A model generated the notes under the pieces. It saw only the letters and a list, made by a program, of their open reading frames with translations. It was not told the DNA's origin and did no database searches. A stretch of DNA of 64,000 bases, taken from NCBI GenBank assembly GCA_018389105.1, contig JACATO010002134.1:310001-374000 (forward strand). The letters are read 5' to 3'. Made by a program: the position numbers and the translations under genes. Shown in pieces: positions 1 through 12,180 of this stretch. Every line of letters starts with the position of its first letter. Within the stretch, counting starts at the first letter, position 1. This DNA comes from Nautilus pompilius. Taxonomy: Eukaryota; Mollusca; Cephalopoda; Nautilida; Nautilidae.

Positions 1-972
1 CTATATGCCGGAGATAAACTTTGACCGCGGGATGTCGCGAGAGAAATAACCCGTCAGCTAATCACGAAAGGATGGTGGCTTTATGGTCTGTATAAGCCCT
101 GCTTCCGGGACAAGTTTTGCCTTTTGATCGATAGAAGATTAGTTGCTTTATTAAATGGTGAGTACCCATGGAGGATGAACGATGCCGTTCGTGTGATAGG
201 GAGGAGGAGGAGGAGGAAAGAATGTTAGGCGAGGAGACTGGAAAGGACATAATTTTGTTGCTGGGGAACCTGAAAGTTGGAGGGGTCTCACACATGGCGG
301 CTCCAATAAGCAGAGAGGAACGGTTACAGTCGACATGAGCGGAATCGGGCTGTGATCGTGAAAGGAAATCAATCCATCGTGCACCCGACCAGCAGCCGTC
401 TGTTTTCGGGGTACATTCTCTGTGCGGAATTTATAAAAAATGTAATAAAAAGACAACGTTATTTACCTTCCACACAAACATCATCTAAGGTGCCAGGTTA
501 TCTCGTGTCGCGTTCTTAATTTTATTTCCTTATTCTTGAATTCTTCGCTTTGGATTGCAACACAGAGCAGTCAGGGGTTACGCCGATGCTCTGAACATCC
601 AGAAACTTCCCATCCGACAGAAGCATTTCCTTTAATCTTTTTAATTATTCTGTTTTGTCCCTCGTTGCACTACAAACAGTCCAGCAGCGCAGTGACGAGT
701 CCTGGGTAGCGATGACTTTAGAAAGCCCACAACTGGACTCCGCCGCCTTCCTGAAGAGCCACAACTTGGTCTTGGTCGCCATATTGGAAATTTTTATAAA
801 CTCAGATTTTTTTTTTTTTTTTAAGTGTCAATATTTAGTTCAAGACAGGATTGGCACCACACCGGATACGAATAGAAAAGGATAAAAAAAAGAGTAAAGT
901 TACCGAAGTAGGAATTTGAATACAAAGAAAAATTTCTCAATCCCCATGGTTGACCGACTTCGTCCAGAAATG
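1..972. other. unassigned intergenic sequence
   Basis: I recognise no gene here. There is a short GGA-rich patch near 200-222 and a run of 16 T at 807-822, which could be the reverse of a retroposon A-tail, but no tRNA-like head or target duplication was found beside it. Open frames are under 105 codons and resemble no protein I know. Confidence 0.5.
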
Positions 973-1200
973 TAAGGGTGGAATAGTCGATCTTTTAAGG
1001 GGAGGTAACCCGGTCAATAAAAACTGAGAAAGGTGGAACAGTCGGTCTTTTAGGGGGGGAAGGTAACCCGGTCAATAAAAACTGAGAAAGGTGGAACAGT
1101 CGGTCTTTTAGAGGGGAGGTGGTCAATAAAAACTGTGAGAAAGGTGGAACAGTCGATCCTTTAGTGGGGGGAGGTAACCCGGTCAATAAAAACTGTGAGC
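973..1200. repeat. four-copy tandem repeat, unit about 53-60 bp
   Basis: Four consecutive copies begin near 974, 1029, 1087 and 1140. Each reads GGTGGAACAGTCGGTCTTTT, then a G-rich run, then GGTAACCCGGTCAATAAAAA and CTGAGA or CTGTGAGA. The third copy lacks the AACCC segment. Length differences sit in the G run and in the CTG(TG)AGA tail. The array opens one reverse-strand frame by chance periodicity; no protein family is suggested. Confidence 0.9.
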
Positions 1201-3540
1201 ATTCGCTAAATAAATAAATAAATAAGAGCTTTTCCTTAGACAAACCCGACACCGATTTCTCATATGCGATCTACCTTTAGACTTTCTCACATCTTTCAGA
1301 ATCACGTCGTTCGAATCATCCCCGTAGCCGAGGTGTTCTACAAATGGCAGGAGAAAAACAGCAAGTTCTTCGTCTATGGATTTGAGCAAAATGTTTACGC
1401 CCCGGACTACCCACAGAAGATGTGCTGTGGATGCAGCATTTTATAATGCGCTCTGCTCATGAGAAGTTCCTTTAAACTTGGCGTGGAAACCTTTGACTGG
1501 TTCACAGAATTATTTAGCGCACACACAAGTAAGGAAAGTATTATGGCCGTAAAAGTAGGTTTCACTTTTTCGTCAAATGATTAAATAACACTCTTTACAA
1601 ATTTCATTTATAATTAACTTGTATCATATTTCGATTTGAAATTAAAAAAAAAAAGACTGCTGCGGCTACAGAAAATTAAGTTTCTTTCTCCTTATATCTT
1701 TTCCAACGGACGAGAAATCACGCAACGTAGCTGCAGGGTAGAAGTGATAAAGGTGAACAAAGTAGAGATACAAGTAAAAGAAAATTATTGGTGGTGCATT
1801 ATATCCTAGCGATCAATTCCGTCTTAACGATGACAGTTAATTATCAGTTTCTTCTTTTTGTTGTATCTTTTGTTCCTAGACAAAGTAAAATTTTTTTTGT
1901 TTTTTTTTTTGTATGAATGAAAAGAAGTTTTAGCATTAAAATGATTTACTGCATTATCACGGATTTTCATGTTTCAAAAGAGTCGTCACACGGTTACTGG
2001 GTTTTAGATTAAAAATCTAGTTTTACCATTAAAAAACTAAACAGGGCGGATGGGTGTCGTTGGTCACGCCCAGAACCCTTGCCAACCGTATCCTGGGACC
2101 GAAAGTTACCGACAGAAGCGGTGACGATTTCGCAGGTGGGCTACGTGATAACCAGTTGATATTTTCGATTGTGTTTCTACCCCCTCTTCCCGGTTCTAGA
2201 CGATTCCGTGCGGTGAGTCGCGACGACGATTTTCTTAACGAGTTCGAGGGGGTCCGGAACGCCAGTGGTAATCCGTTTATTAGTCGCGACGTAGCCCCTA
2301 TTTACTGCCCCCCACCCAGGAGGGTTTCTAGCACCGGTATCTTTTGTGGAGAGACAGAGACAGAACGGTAGCGGGGCTCCAAGAACTGCGGACAATGGCT
2401 GTCTGGAAGTCTCGGGTTTCTCTCGGTGTTTGTTCATTGTATGGAACCGCCAAGTGTGGAAAGACGGAAATTACCTCCGGCTGTCGGTGTCCGCGATTTG
2501 GGCTGCTATGAAACCAAAGAAGAGGGAGGATGCGTCCTTTTAAACAGATCTCTGGGACAAAGGTAGACAAGGAGAAGGTGAACTTTGAGCAGCGGAAAAG
2601 TCAAAGAACGTCAGGAGTTAGAGTCGATGCAAAGAATAACTTCTGATGTAGCGCTGTTTGCGTTACGGGGCTGAAGTGCGGAAACCAAGGTCCATAGAAG
2701 AGTGCGTCCATTCCTGTCTCGCAGGACCAGGTCTCCGTTAATCGTCGTGTAGGAGAAAGAGCTACATACGTCGGTACACGGCTGGCTTCTGCCACTCATC
2801 GCCTACAGTTTACGCTTAGTTTTTAGATGTGGGAGGAAATACGCGTCCGGGCGGGGGAAGAAGAGCGGGATGAAACTATACCGAAAAAAAGGGGCTCACA
2901 ACCGATCTCTTCCTTCGAAACAAGGCAACTGTTGCAAAATGGTGGTTTGTGACGTCGCATCTGCCACTGTCTGCGCTTTCTCCCCGAACGTACAGGCGAT
3001 GGCGCTAGTTGTCGCACTGAAACTGCTTCAGCAATGCCTGCATGACGGTCGTAGTTATCTGTCCTTACACGGCGAGACACGAAAAAGAACAAAGATGGCG
3101 CAAAATGTGCGTCATATACACGGATGTTCCACCAGACGTCGGATAGAGCGGCGCCCTCCGTCATTCCCTTCTCTCGGGAACGCCCGCCGCTCCGGAATTG
3201 TCCAAGAAGCACGTGTCGCAGTCCAGGTTTGTCTAGAGAGCTCCTCTAAGGAGTTTTACGAGGTCTGCGTTTGGGAAATTAGCAGGGCCACGCAAGACCC
3301 CGGATGTTTGTTTTTTTTTTCTCTTTAAGGGAGGGAGGTTATGACTGTTCTTGCACGATTGGCGCTGGCATCGCTGTCCACGAAGGTGAAACGATTACCG
3401 CGACTCTGTCCGAACGGTGTAACGACAGGTATAATGGTCCTATCCAGGTAGTGCTGGCATGTAGCAGTTCCACGGTTCATTTGGGTGGTGGCGAAAATAG
3501 GGTCGCGCGAAAGACAAATTATCCTTATTTATTATGTGTA
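1201..3540. other. unassigned sequence, partly CpG-rich
   Basis: No gene recognised. About 2040-3300 is richer in G+C and CpG than its surroundings and holds overlapping open frames on both strands (for example 2870-3328 forward, 152 codons, and 2823-3212 reverse). Frames open on both strands at once are what GC-rich non-coding DNA gives; neither product resembles a known domain. A promoter or 5' exon cannot be excluded. Confidence 0.4.
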
Positions 3541-3604
3541 TATGAGAGAGAGAGAGAGAGTGAGATGGAGAGGGGGAGAGAGAGAGGAGAGAGAGAGAGA
3601 TGGG

Positions 3605-3636
<32 letters not shown>

Positions 3637-3637
3637 A
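3541..3637. repeat. GA microsatellite with GATGGA interruptions
   Basis: A polypurine tract of (GA)n broken by GATGGAGAGG and GATGGGGAG blocks. It starts with TATATGAGAGAGAGAGAG, an opening also seen at 18.60 and 33.60 kb and, reversed, at the right end of the 61.4-61.9 kb tract. Confidence 0.95.
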
Positions 3638-5556
3638 GCCAGGACCAAAACTGAAGATGTCTCTTTCATTCTACAGATAAGTTCTTTGAGTTTCTTGGAT
3701 AGAAGAATAATGAATATGTTTGGGGTGGGGACGAAATGCGGTCTTTTAGGATGTTGAAAAAACTGTTCGGTCGGGGGAATAATTAGTCACCCGTAAGCAG
3801 GGTGCGCGAATGGCGGTGACCGGTTCTTGGGACTCTTTTGTGTCGGTTGTTGGACCGTCAAGGAATGGCCTTCCCGAATTTTTAAGAATGGAGCTTTAGC
3901 TCCTTCCCAACAACTTTCCGCGCCGTTGATCAGCTGACGTCGAGCCCCCCCGGCCCGTCTTTCTCATGGACCCGTGAGAAATTTGACGGCCTATGACACT
4001 TAAACCCCCCCCCCTCTGTGCGGCCCGATCTTGGTCTGTTTTTCATTTTGATAAAAGAAGGATTTGGCGGATGGATGGACCCTACTAACGGGCGACGGGT
4101 TTCCTCCAGTTTTTTGTTTGTTTTGTTGTTTTTTATTTAGATTTTGAGCAGGCGGAAGTTTTTCCTCTTTCTCTTCCCGGACTGGAACAGCGTCACGACG
4201 GCGGAGCGATTTTGTTAACTCTCGCGCGATCTGATCGCGGACTGGTGTTTCGGAGACCTTGGCAGCCAGGGCTTTCGACTGATGCCATTGACAAGAATTC
4301 CGGCCAATTAGCAGCTTCAGAATTAACTTACAAACTTTTAGACAAACCTTAAAAAGCAAACCTGTATTGTTTTGCTCGGTGTAATGAAACTTTCTATCGG
4401 TGCTTGAAAACGCTTGCTTTGACTATACTTTGAATATATGCAAATCAGGTGTTAACTTGGATAGTGCACAATGGCATGCAGAAAGGGCTAAAACAGTACC
4501 TTGAGTCTAGATAGTCCACAGAAGAACATTTTTCTTAATTTAAAAGGTATGTTTTTATAAAAGATTTAGTAATAATGTTTCAAATTATTAAGGGGGGTGA
4601 GCAGAAGAATGGTGATATTTCTACACCATTACCAATTGAAAACAAACAACATAAAATTATTAATTGACTAAGCCCGTCTTCCTGATTTAAGGGAATACTT
4701 TCTTCATTAGATATCCCTAATTCCTCACCTTGTATTTAGCGGCAGAGAAACGGTCACTGAAGTCCATCCATCTTCAATTGTAATTTACCGGTACTTACTG
4801 GTATTTGTTTACAGACATAAACTTTACGTGATATTTCACTGGCAAGTGCTTTTTGTGTGTGCAGCAGTTTAGGATATATCCAGTCTTCATACGATAATAG
4901 ACGCGACTGAACAAACATCACCAGGCTGAGGTTGTTGTACGTACCTCACTAACGTGATCTAGTGCACGTGTCAGCACCAATAGCGGTACGGCACGAGATT
5001 CTGCGACTACCATTCCTCGTTCCACCTCTTCTCTGTGGGGCGACCCCCAAAATACGTTGAAATCCTTACAACCTGTTCTCTGTGTGTTGTAATGCATTCT
5101 TGGACAATCTGGAGCCTACAGGGCGGTTACCATCTGAAAGCTCCAGAGGCTCTTCCTCTTAGAGTTCATACTCCACAGGTGAAACGGCTGAATTTTGTGT
5201 TGTCGCCGCTTGCAGCGATTCTAACGCGCAAGAAAATAGTCCAACACAAAACGGTACGTAAAAAAGGTAAGCAGAAACCTATTATCTTCACCTTTTTATC
5301 ATTTCATTTTTTTTTCATGGTCTCCTATTCAGTTTTATGAGTTTAGCTGACTATACTTAAATTAATTACTATTACAGTTTCTGCGCAAAAAAAAAAAAGT
5401 TCCCAGTTCTTATTAATGGGTGATATTTTACAGCTTGGGAGAATTAAAACCAGATCTGTCCAATCGAAGGGCTGTTTGCTCACGTTCTTGGCTGATAAGA
5501 AATAATGCATCTCAATCATTTAAGTCCGCTCCTATTTTAAATTGCTGTAATAATAA
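3638..5556. other. unassigned intergenic sequence
   Basis: No gene, RNA or transposon recognised. The longest frames (4000-4359 reverse, 119 codons; 5035-5340 forward, 101 codons) have no recognisable motifs and fit chance expectation. Confidence 0.45.
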
Positions 5557-5735
5557 AGTAACATATTGCCTTATTAATGCATCTTATTAAATACTATTTT
5601 ATTAGTATATATATTTTTAGAAAAAATTGAAGCTACGATTAAAAAATGATGCTAGCTTCAATTTTTTCTAAAAATATATATATATACTAATAAAATAGTA
5701 TTTAATAAGATGCATTAATAAGGCAATATGTTACT
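5557..5735. repeat. near-perfect long inverted repeat (fold-back, MITE- or hairpin-RNA-like)
   Basis: The left arm 5557-5634 and right arm 5654-5735 are reverse complements over their full length. The only difference is two extra TA dinucleotides inside the TA run of the right arm. The loop is 19 nt (5635-5653). Arms begin AGTAACATATTGCCTTATTA and end next to the loop in AAAAATTGAAGCT. The arms are AT-rich but of ordinary mixed sequence (AATGCATCTTATTAAATAC), so this is not just a simple-repeat palindrome. I see no convincing target duplication. It may be a fold-back transposon, or a recent inverted duplication whose transcript would form a duplex of about 78 bp. Confidence 0.95.
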
Positions 5736-6084
5736 GCAGGCATCAAAGTTGTTATAGCCAACCCTGCTTCAATAAGAGTATTGCATCTGCTTCATCGATA
5801 TACTGAAAATATGGCCAACTCGTCTTTTATAAATAAAATCTGAAAGCATCATACAGATTTTAAATAATTAAAATGTACATTTTCGGTCGCTGTGTGTTCT
5901 GGTCACATCATTTCAAATTTCAGCCATCCAGAAATTATTTTCTTTCTGAACTTAATGTAGATCTATTTGTTTAGAAAAGCATAAAAGTCTTTGACATTTA
6001 TTTTAAATTAAAGCGGATATATATATATATTATTACTATATTCAGCTAAAAAGTAAACGTGTTTCAACTAAAGTCCTGATCTCC

Positions 6085-6116
<32 letters not shown>

Positions 6117-7269
6117 ACAAAAGGAGAAAGTCAAGTGGAAGATAAAAGAGAAAGGTAGATTCACAAAGGCAGGTTGGATAAATATATATATATATATAAA
6201 AAGATTCTTTCCCCAAACGGCTTAAGATCAAACTCGTCCGTAAAAGCAGGAGGCAGAAGTGACTGAGACCAGAACGGAAATAGAGGTAATGGAGAAGTTC
6301 CTGAAGCTGAACATAAAGAAATCCATGATGAAATAAAAGGACAAGGATCGCTCACCGACCAAAAAAGGAACGGAATTTGTCTAAGGGCGTACGAAAATCG
6401 CTGTCACTTAGATGATCACTAAAATCGAAAATACTTCTGAAAGATGATGGACTTGGGATGCTGGAAACTTCACAATTTTCTTGAAAAGTACCAAAAAGAG
6501 AAGAAAATGTTTTCCGATTGTGAAAAGTAGAAAATAATGGGAAAAAAAAACGTTTCTGGAATCCACCAAATAATTATACTTTTCCCCATTCAGTCAATTT
6601 CAAGAAAGACAAGAATTAACAACAACAAAGAAGAGAAAAACAACAGCAATACTTAGGAAGACAACAGGAAAAAATTACTCTTGGTTGATACATTCTGAAC
6701 GGAGTTTCTGGTTTGTTCGGCAGTGGCTCGCTGCACTGTCATGATTGACAGGTGAATGACAAGTAGGTTCCATTAAACAAAGCACTCGCGTAGGTACGCT
6801 AAAGTATCCGATAAAGACGGAGATCTAACCATGCACGAGAGGACGCCGTACCTTTGCACTGCAGTTGAAGTAGCTGACGCCTGGAAGAAAGAAATAATCA
6901 CTCAACTGTTGGCTAGTCTTTACTTACGCCGACTTCGGTGATGATGGATTCCCCACCCCCTCACAGAAGCTGATCTTGTGAAGAATTAAGGGAATGTTCA
7001 GGACGCTTCTTCATTTCCGTGTGTCTTCCACTGACAAAAAAGTTCGAGCAGCATTTTTCAGAACTCTAGTCCCAGCTGCGCCATATTCCGGTAAAATAAC
7101 TCAAAATAAATTGACACGATGTTAGAGATGCTGTGCTCAGCATCGTCAGCAGAGGGAGCAAAAAAGATACAAATTCTATGCAATCATGTTTGGTGAAAAC
7201 ATCAATATTACACGTGTCTTCGATATTTTTTTACGAGGATCCAGTACATCAGAACTCTGTTGAATTTTT
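5736..7269. other. unassigned sequence with AAC and TA microsatellites
   Basis: Contains (CAA)n at about 6084-6116 and (TA)n at about 6181-6199. The last few hundred bases (6950-7270) may belong to the decayed hAT relic that follows, but I could not match them with certainty. Confidence 0.4.
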
Positions 7270-8237
7270 AGACTGCCAGATATCCTCACAGGTGGAAATC
7301 TCCAAATCTTAGAACCAAAAATTACCGGCAAAATTGGAGAAACTGTTTTAAGCAGTCACAAAAATTGGCCTTAAGTCCAACGCATTTGGTTGGCCCTGCT
7401 ACAAATAGCTGTAGTGTTGACACCTCAGCGATATAGAACAGTTGCTGAGACCAAAGGGTTAATACAAGTTCAATACACTGTAGCTCTGATAATTATGCCT
7501 TAAATTTAAGTTTAGGAATCATTGAGCGAACTTGGATATTTTGACAATTCATAATAAGTTTAACTTCATACTGAAAGATCATTTGCATCACCAGCTTATT
7601 CAGCTTTGTGCAACTCGCTGGACTAAGAGACGTGACTTTAATATTACTTCAGAATGGTTTAACCAGCATTATTTAAAATCTTGAAGAGAGGCAGTCACTT
7701 CAGTTCGACAAAGTCACATCTACTAAAGTGTTTAGTTTGCTATCAGCCGTAACAAATCAAGAATATTACAGAAGAACCATTTATGTTATTCTTGACAACG
7801 TACTAAGTGACCTGAATGTACACTTTTTAAAATTACAGACATGCCGCAGCGATAACATTCTACTTTCACCCCCCCATCCCTTTTCGAAACTATCAAGTAT
7901 TGATGAACTCATACAAGAAACAGGAAGTATGCATACTGAAGTTTTAGCATGTGGTAATATGACAAACTTTCTTAGGCGAAATGATATGGACTTAGAGGCA
8001 GAGTAAAAGAAAAAAATGCATGAAGGATGATTCTAAATAATGCGGCTAATTCCATGGCACGGTCTGGTGAATTTTTCCCGAATATAAGCATAATTTTAAA
8101 GATATTGGCTGCTCTCTCCACCCTGGAGCAACAAGTGCAGACAGTAGTTTCTCAACATTTCGGAGACATGGTTAACATCAATCATGAATAACGAACAATT
8201 AAATGGCCTAGGTTTTATATGTACATACGAACATTAA
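7270..8237 (+). pseudogene. hAT-family transposase relic (ZMYM1-like type), broken
   Basis: A decayed DNA-transposon transposase on the forward strand. Around 7585-7645 the reading LIQLCATRWTKRRD matches the LCETRWVERHD-type motif of hAT transposases. One frame at 7728-8006 stays open for 92 codons and includes NQEYYRRTIYVILDNVLSDL, like the EEYYR-S-F-P-D-I-QL-ERF stretch of this group. Near 8130-8160 SSFSTFRRHG, and in another frame at 8163-8237 SIMNNEQLNGLGFI, match the two halves of the C-terminal dimerisation motif (ERSFS-LRRLK... and RLNGLALL). Frameshifts and stops separate these pieces. No N-terminal zinc finger, terminal repeats or target duplication were identified. The family match rests on remembered motifs. 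Confidence 0.75.
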
Positions 8238-10375
8238 CGCGGAGAAAATAAATAATTGACCGATTTGCTAAAATCAAATGACGAACCATTCCCCTTAACC
8301 TGTAGAACAACTTTATGTGGATCTTTGATAATGATAACGTGTTGTTAAATAAGAAACAATTAAGATTTTTGTGTGTAAAAGGTTTATATTGTGTATTTTA
8401 GAAATTAATTAATTGATTGGCTCTTAGAATAAAGTGATTTCCTCAGAAATCTGTCCGAGATCTGCCTATGAGCTATGAGAAATATGATTATTAATTAGAG
8501 TGTCTTTTTTCCCTCTGTTGAAATTGTGCATCTTCTGAGGATGACGACTGTGATGTGATTGAAACATAGATTATTTTGATTTCCGTATACCGCTTTGTCA
8601 ACCATTCGTGAACAATCATTTTGTACTCACATTATTTGCGTTCATAGCTGAAGGCAACAAATCTGCCTACAATAGGTAGGCGTCTGTATTAACATCCACA
8701 AATTTCCATTTAGAGCAGTCACAAGCAAACTCTCTACATGACGGAATGCAAATAATTTTCTACAGAATATTGTAAGCGGCAGAGAGAAGAAAGCGAATAA
8801 GGTTTTCAAATCATAGGAAATTAAATCCGCGGGTTAGTTGATGTCTACTAACTGTGAACCTTTTCACTAAACCGCGATCAATTCCTGTCGACGTTCAGTC
8901 GGATCGTTTTTCAAGTAGTCCGGCTCTAGCACCAAGTTTTGGTAGAATCCGGTCCGACGGCGTCACATCATGAAATTATCCCTGTCTGCCTTCCTGTAAT
9001 GGGCTGAGGCAAAACCATCGTCATTCAGCATGCCGGTCCCCGGTTATTCTATCACACTTTTAATTAATGAATACGCAATAGTGTTTCCTCTTCGAGGCCA
9101 TCTTCTCTATTGGCTTCGTTTATAAAAGTACGAGAAATCCGTCACTTTCACTTTTTTTTGTTGACATAGACTCTTACTAAGCAGACGTTGTGCTATATTC
9201 GCCTTTAGATCACATTTATATAGAGTTAACCACATACCTGCGGTAAACAAATACCGGTTGGTGTTATCCAATAAACATCTTTTTTTCTGCGAAGCCTGAC
9301 GCTCCCTCCTGAAATTTGCATGCTGGGAAGCTTCCCGAAGTAGCCTTTGGCGACTTTCCAGAATAGAGAGTTCCTCTACGCCTAACCTAACAAAGTTAAA
9401 GCCGTGTCAGAATAAGGTTAAGGACAAATGCTAGATTTCAGGTAAGTAAAGTAATGGACTGTGGGAATTTTCAGCATTTTCTTTTTATTTAAATTATTCC
9501 TTCTCCGCTCTTCAGCGTCTAATGATATTTCAGAACAGTGAGCACGAAGGGAAAGGTACAAACAATGCAGTAACCTTGGTAACTGTTAACTAGGTACGGC
9601 TGGGAGCTCTTGAGCAATAGACGCGTTACCTGCGGACCAACGTGTCTCCGAAAATCCTTACAAGCAGTAATTTTCTTGCAGTAATGAGCAGTTCGTGGGT
9701 AGCATAACGACCATGAGGATACCTCATTGTCTTTGTTCTACGTGGAAACGCCAGAGGAGACTCACGTCGCACAGCAGCCAGCCATGACAACACTCTGAGC
9801 ATCTGAGGAGATGGAATTGCTTTGTGTTTTTGGTTGACTTTAAGATTTATAATAAACACGACCAACAAAATATAACGGTAATAATATTTGTACTAAACAT
9901 GAAAATAAGTTAAAGGGAACCAAACGCGATTATCATCACAAAAGTGTATAGCAAATATTCTGTATGGAATAATAAGTTCTGATAACTCTGGTTTTATCCA
10001 CGTGTGTGTGTGCACCCCGGAAATACACTAATATCACTCAAAATCGGTTAACATCAGAGTATCGTTTTGCTTTCATGTTTTTTTCCTGTCTTTTGATTTT
10101 GTGCGTCTGACTTTTTTTTTGGAGGTGGTTAGAATGATTAGATTTTCGGTTTTCAAGTGCTGAGAAAAAATCCACTCTTAATCGAAATATCCTAATACCG
10201 CTCGGCTCGAAATGAAACATTAGGTCAAAATTTGTCTATCAAAAGTACATTCAACTTGTTTACATAATTTCTAACGTATTCTATTAAAAATATATCTTAA
10301 TAACGGAATAGATAGTCTTACACTATCTAAGCAAGGTTAATATTAGACTGTCATTATAATGAAACACAAGAACAT
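8238..10375. other. unassigned sequence with a possible Tc1 N-terminal relic
   Basis: No gene recognised. A reverse-strand frame at 9626-9868 contains RYPHGRYATHELLITARKLL, loosely like the second DNA-binding helix-turn-helix of some Tc1 transposases, but without supporting neighbours. The rest is AT-rich and featureless to me. Confidence 0.3.
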
Positions 10376-10500
10376 CACACACACACACACATATACACAC
10401 ACAGATACACACACACAGAGATATATATACACAGATATACACACACAAACAGAGGTATACACACATACACACACAGAGATATACACACACACACACTGAC
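10376..10500. repeat. CA-rich microsatellite with AGATATA interruptions
   Basis: (CA)n blocks alternate with CAGATATAC and CAGAGGTATAC. The tract lies directly against the first recognisable codons of a Tc1 relic. Confidence 0.95.
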
Positions 10501-10502
10501 TA

Positions 10503-10795
10503 GACATTTTATTACGAAACACACCTTACTTATGCTATTTCCTGAAGAGAACAACTTATTATGTAGGGATTCATCTTCCGACATGACAGAGATCCCAAGC
10601 CTACAGCCAACGTGGTGAAGAACTATTTGTGACGTAAGAAGGCGGACAGGACACTCTCAAAGTTGTCATGGTCTGGAACATCAGTGAAGTTGCGTGGAGG
10701 AGTTATAGGATAATGAGGAAGTCAAACGGAAAAAACATCTTGGATGAACTGTGGAAAGTGCTGCAGAATATTTGGAACGATATTCCATAGCCATA
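10503..10795 (+). pseudogene. Tc1-like transposase fragment (DD34E type), C-terminal half
   Basis: The forward translation at 10570-10629 reads FIFRHDRDPKPTANVVKNYL, matching the second catalytic aspartate region of Tc1 transposases (FIFQHDNDPKHTA). An in-frame TGA follows at once. After a frameshift and an apparent deletion, NISEVAWRSY (the region of the catalytic glutamate, usually NIIE) and then LDELWKVLQNIWNDIP match the C-terminal ELW-L---W--IP motif. Upstream, about 10503-10570 gives a poor match to the stretch before the QHD motif, with two stops. The N-terminal half, including the DNA-binding domain and first aspartate, is absent: sequence left of 10500 is microsatellite. No terminal repeats seen. 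Confidence 0.85.
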
Positions 10796-12180
10796 CACCG
10801 ATAACCCGTTTGGAAGTGTAAACAGGTTTCATGTTTTATATAGGGCTCAAATATCAAATAATAATGCACTGTCTTTGTATTTTATTGTCTTTCATTTGCA
10901 ATTACCTATAACTTGTGTGTATCCCTTGTCAGTGTGCATCTCACACGCATCTTCTAGTCGCCGAATGACGATAATATTGCAGTTATCGATGCACTGAAAT
11001 CGAGGTTTTGGAAGCAGTAGTTCCGCGTCACGGAAACGGCTTAAAATTAATTAAATATACACAATATAAAAGCGAGAGAAACAAGATGGAATAGTCGTAC
11101 ATCCGCGAAATGGGGATGTGAAAGTTGCACACAGGCGTCATCTGTGATAATTATTCCGTTTCCCTTGTCCGGTGTTATGCCCCATTTCGCCTCTGCGGGA
11201 CGGCCCGACGCGCTGTCCGCCCAGAAAGAGTTACCGGAGATCTGATCTCGCGCAATTATTGCCAGCCCACGTCTCACTAATCGCCATCGTCTCCCATGCG
11301 TTCGTGGACGGGACTCAAATGAACTGACAGGTTAAGCTCGCGAGATGCGCGCCTCGTTGACCTCGTGGTCCGCATCCGATAGTCTTCCTGGCTTTTCCTC
11401 TGGTTTCCTTCCACAGCTAAAACGAACGAACAAACCAAAAAACCGTGGAGATTCTTTCGGTACCCGAGGAGGAGGAGGAGGAGGAGGAGGAGAGAGAGAG
11501 AGAGAGAGAGTTTAGCTGCTAACCCTTTTACTAGCTTGCGCTTTGAGGTACCCGACCATGCACAGGTAAATGAAAGCTGACGGCGCACCTCGCTGCTGTG
11601 ACAGAGGTCCTCAGACCTCGCGGGTCGGAACAGGGGACGGTAAAATCTTCGTGTAAGGCGAGATTAACGTTTTCAGATGCAACACAACATAAACAGAGAT
11701 TAACAGGCGAAAAAAAAAAACATGGGGTCCTGAACTTTCCGGGATAATCGAAGGGGAGACTAGAAGATGAGGGGGGGCGGATATATACAACTGTGTGTAA
11801 TGATGCTAATGGATGAGTGGATCAAACGAGTAAACAAAGGAAATTTATGACAAGAATATTACAAAAACATCAAAAGGAGAGTTTCATAAACAGATTAAAT
11901 TAAAAAAAACAGAAAACATTTAAGTTAATCAATTAATAGGCGGAGCAGAAAATTGTTTGACCGATGGACATGTTATTTTCTATGCATTTTTTGGGTAATG
12001 TATTGTTTTTATTATTAGTCATTTATTGATCTTTATTTATTATAATTTTATCATGTTTTTTTTACAATTTTCTCCATTGTTTAAAGTTTGAATTAAACAA
12101 AAAATCATAATTTTAATAAAACAACGGAGTTACAGACACCCAGAAAAATTATCGTGAGGTGAAAACGACAGAAGAATACG
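10796..12180. other. unassigned sequence with a GGA/GA tract
   Basis: Contains (GGA)n followed by (GA)n at about 11467-11511. Frames of up to 103 codons around 11047-11588 on the reverse strand show no recognisable domain. Confidence 0.45.

Noticed and set aside
2823-3328. Overlapping 129- and 152-codon frames on opposite strands
   Set aside because: Mutually overlapping frames in CpG-rich DNA; no motif in either.
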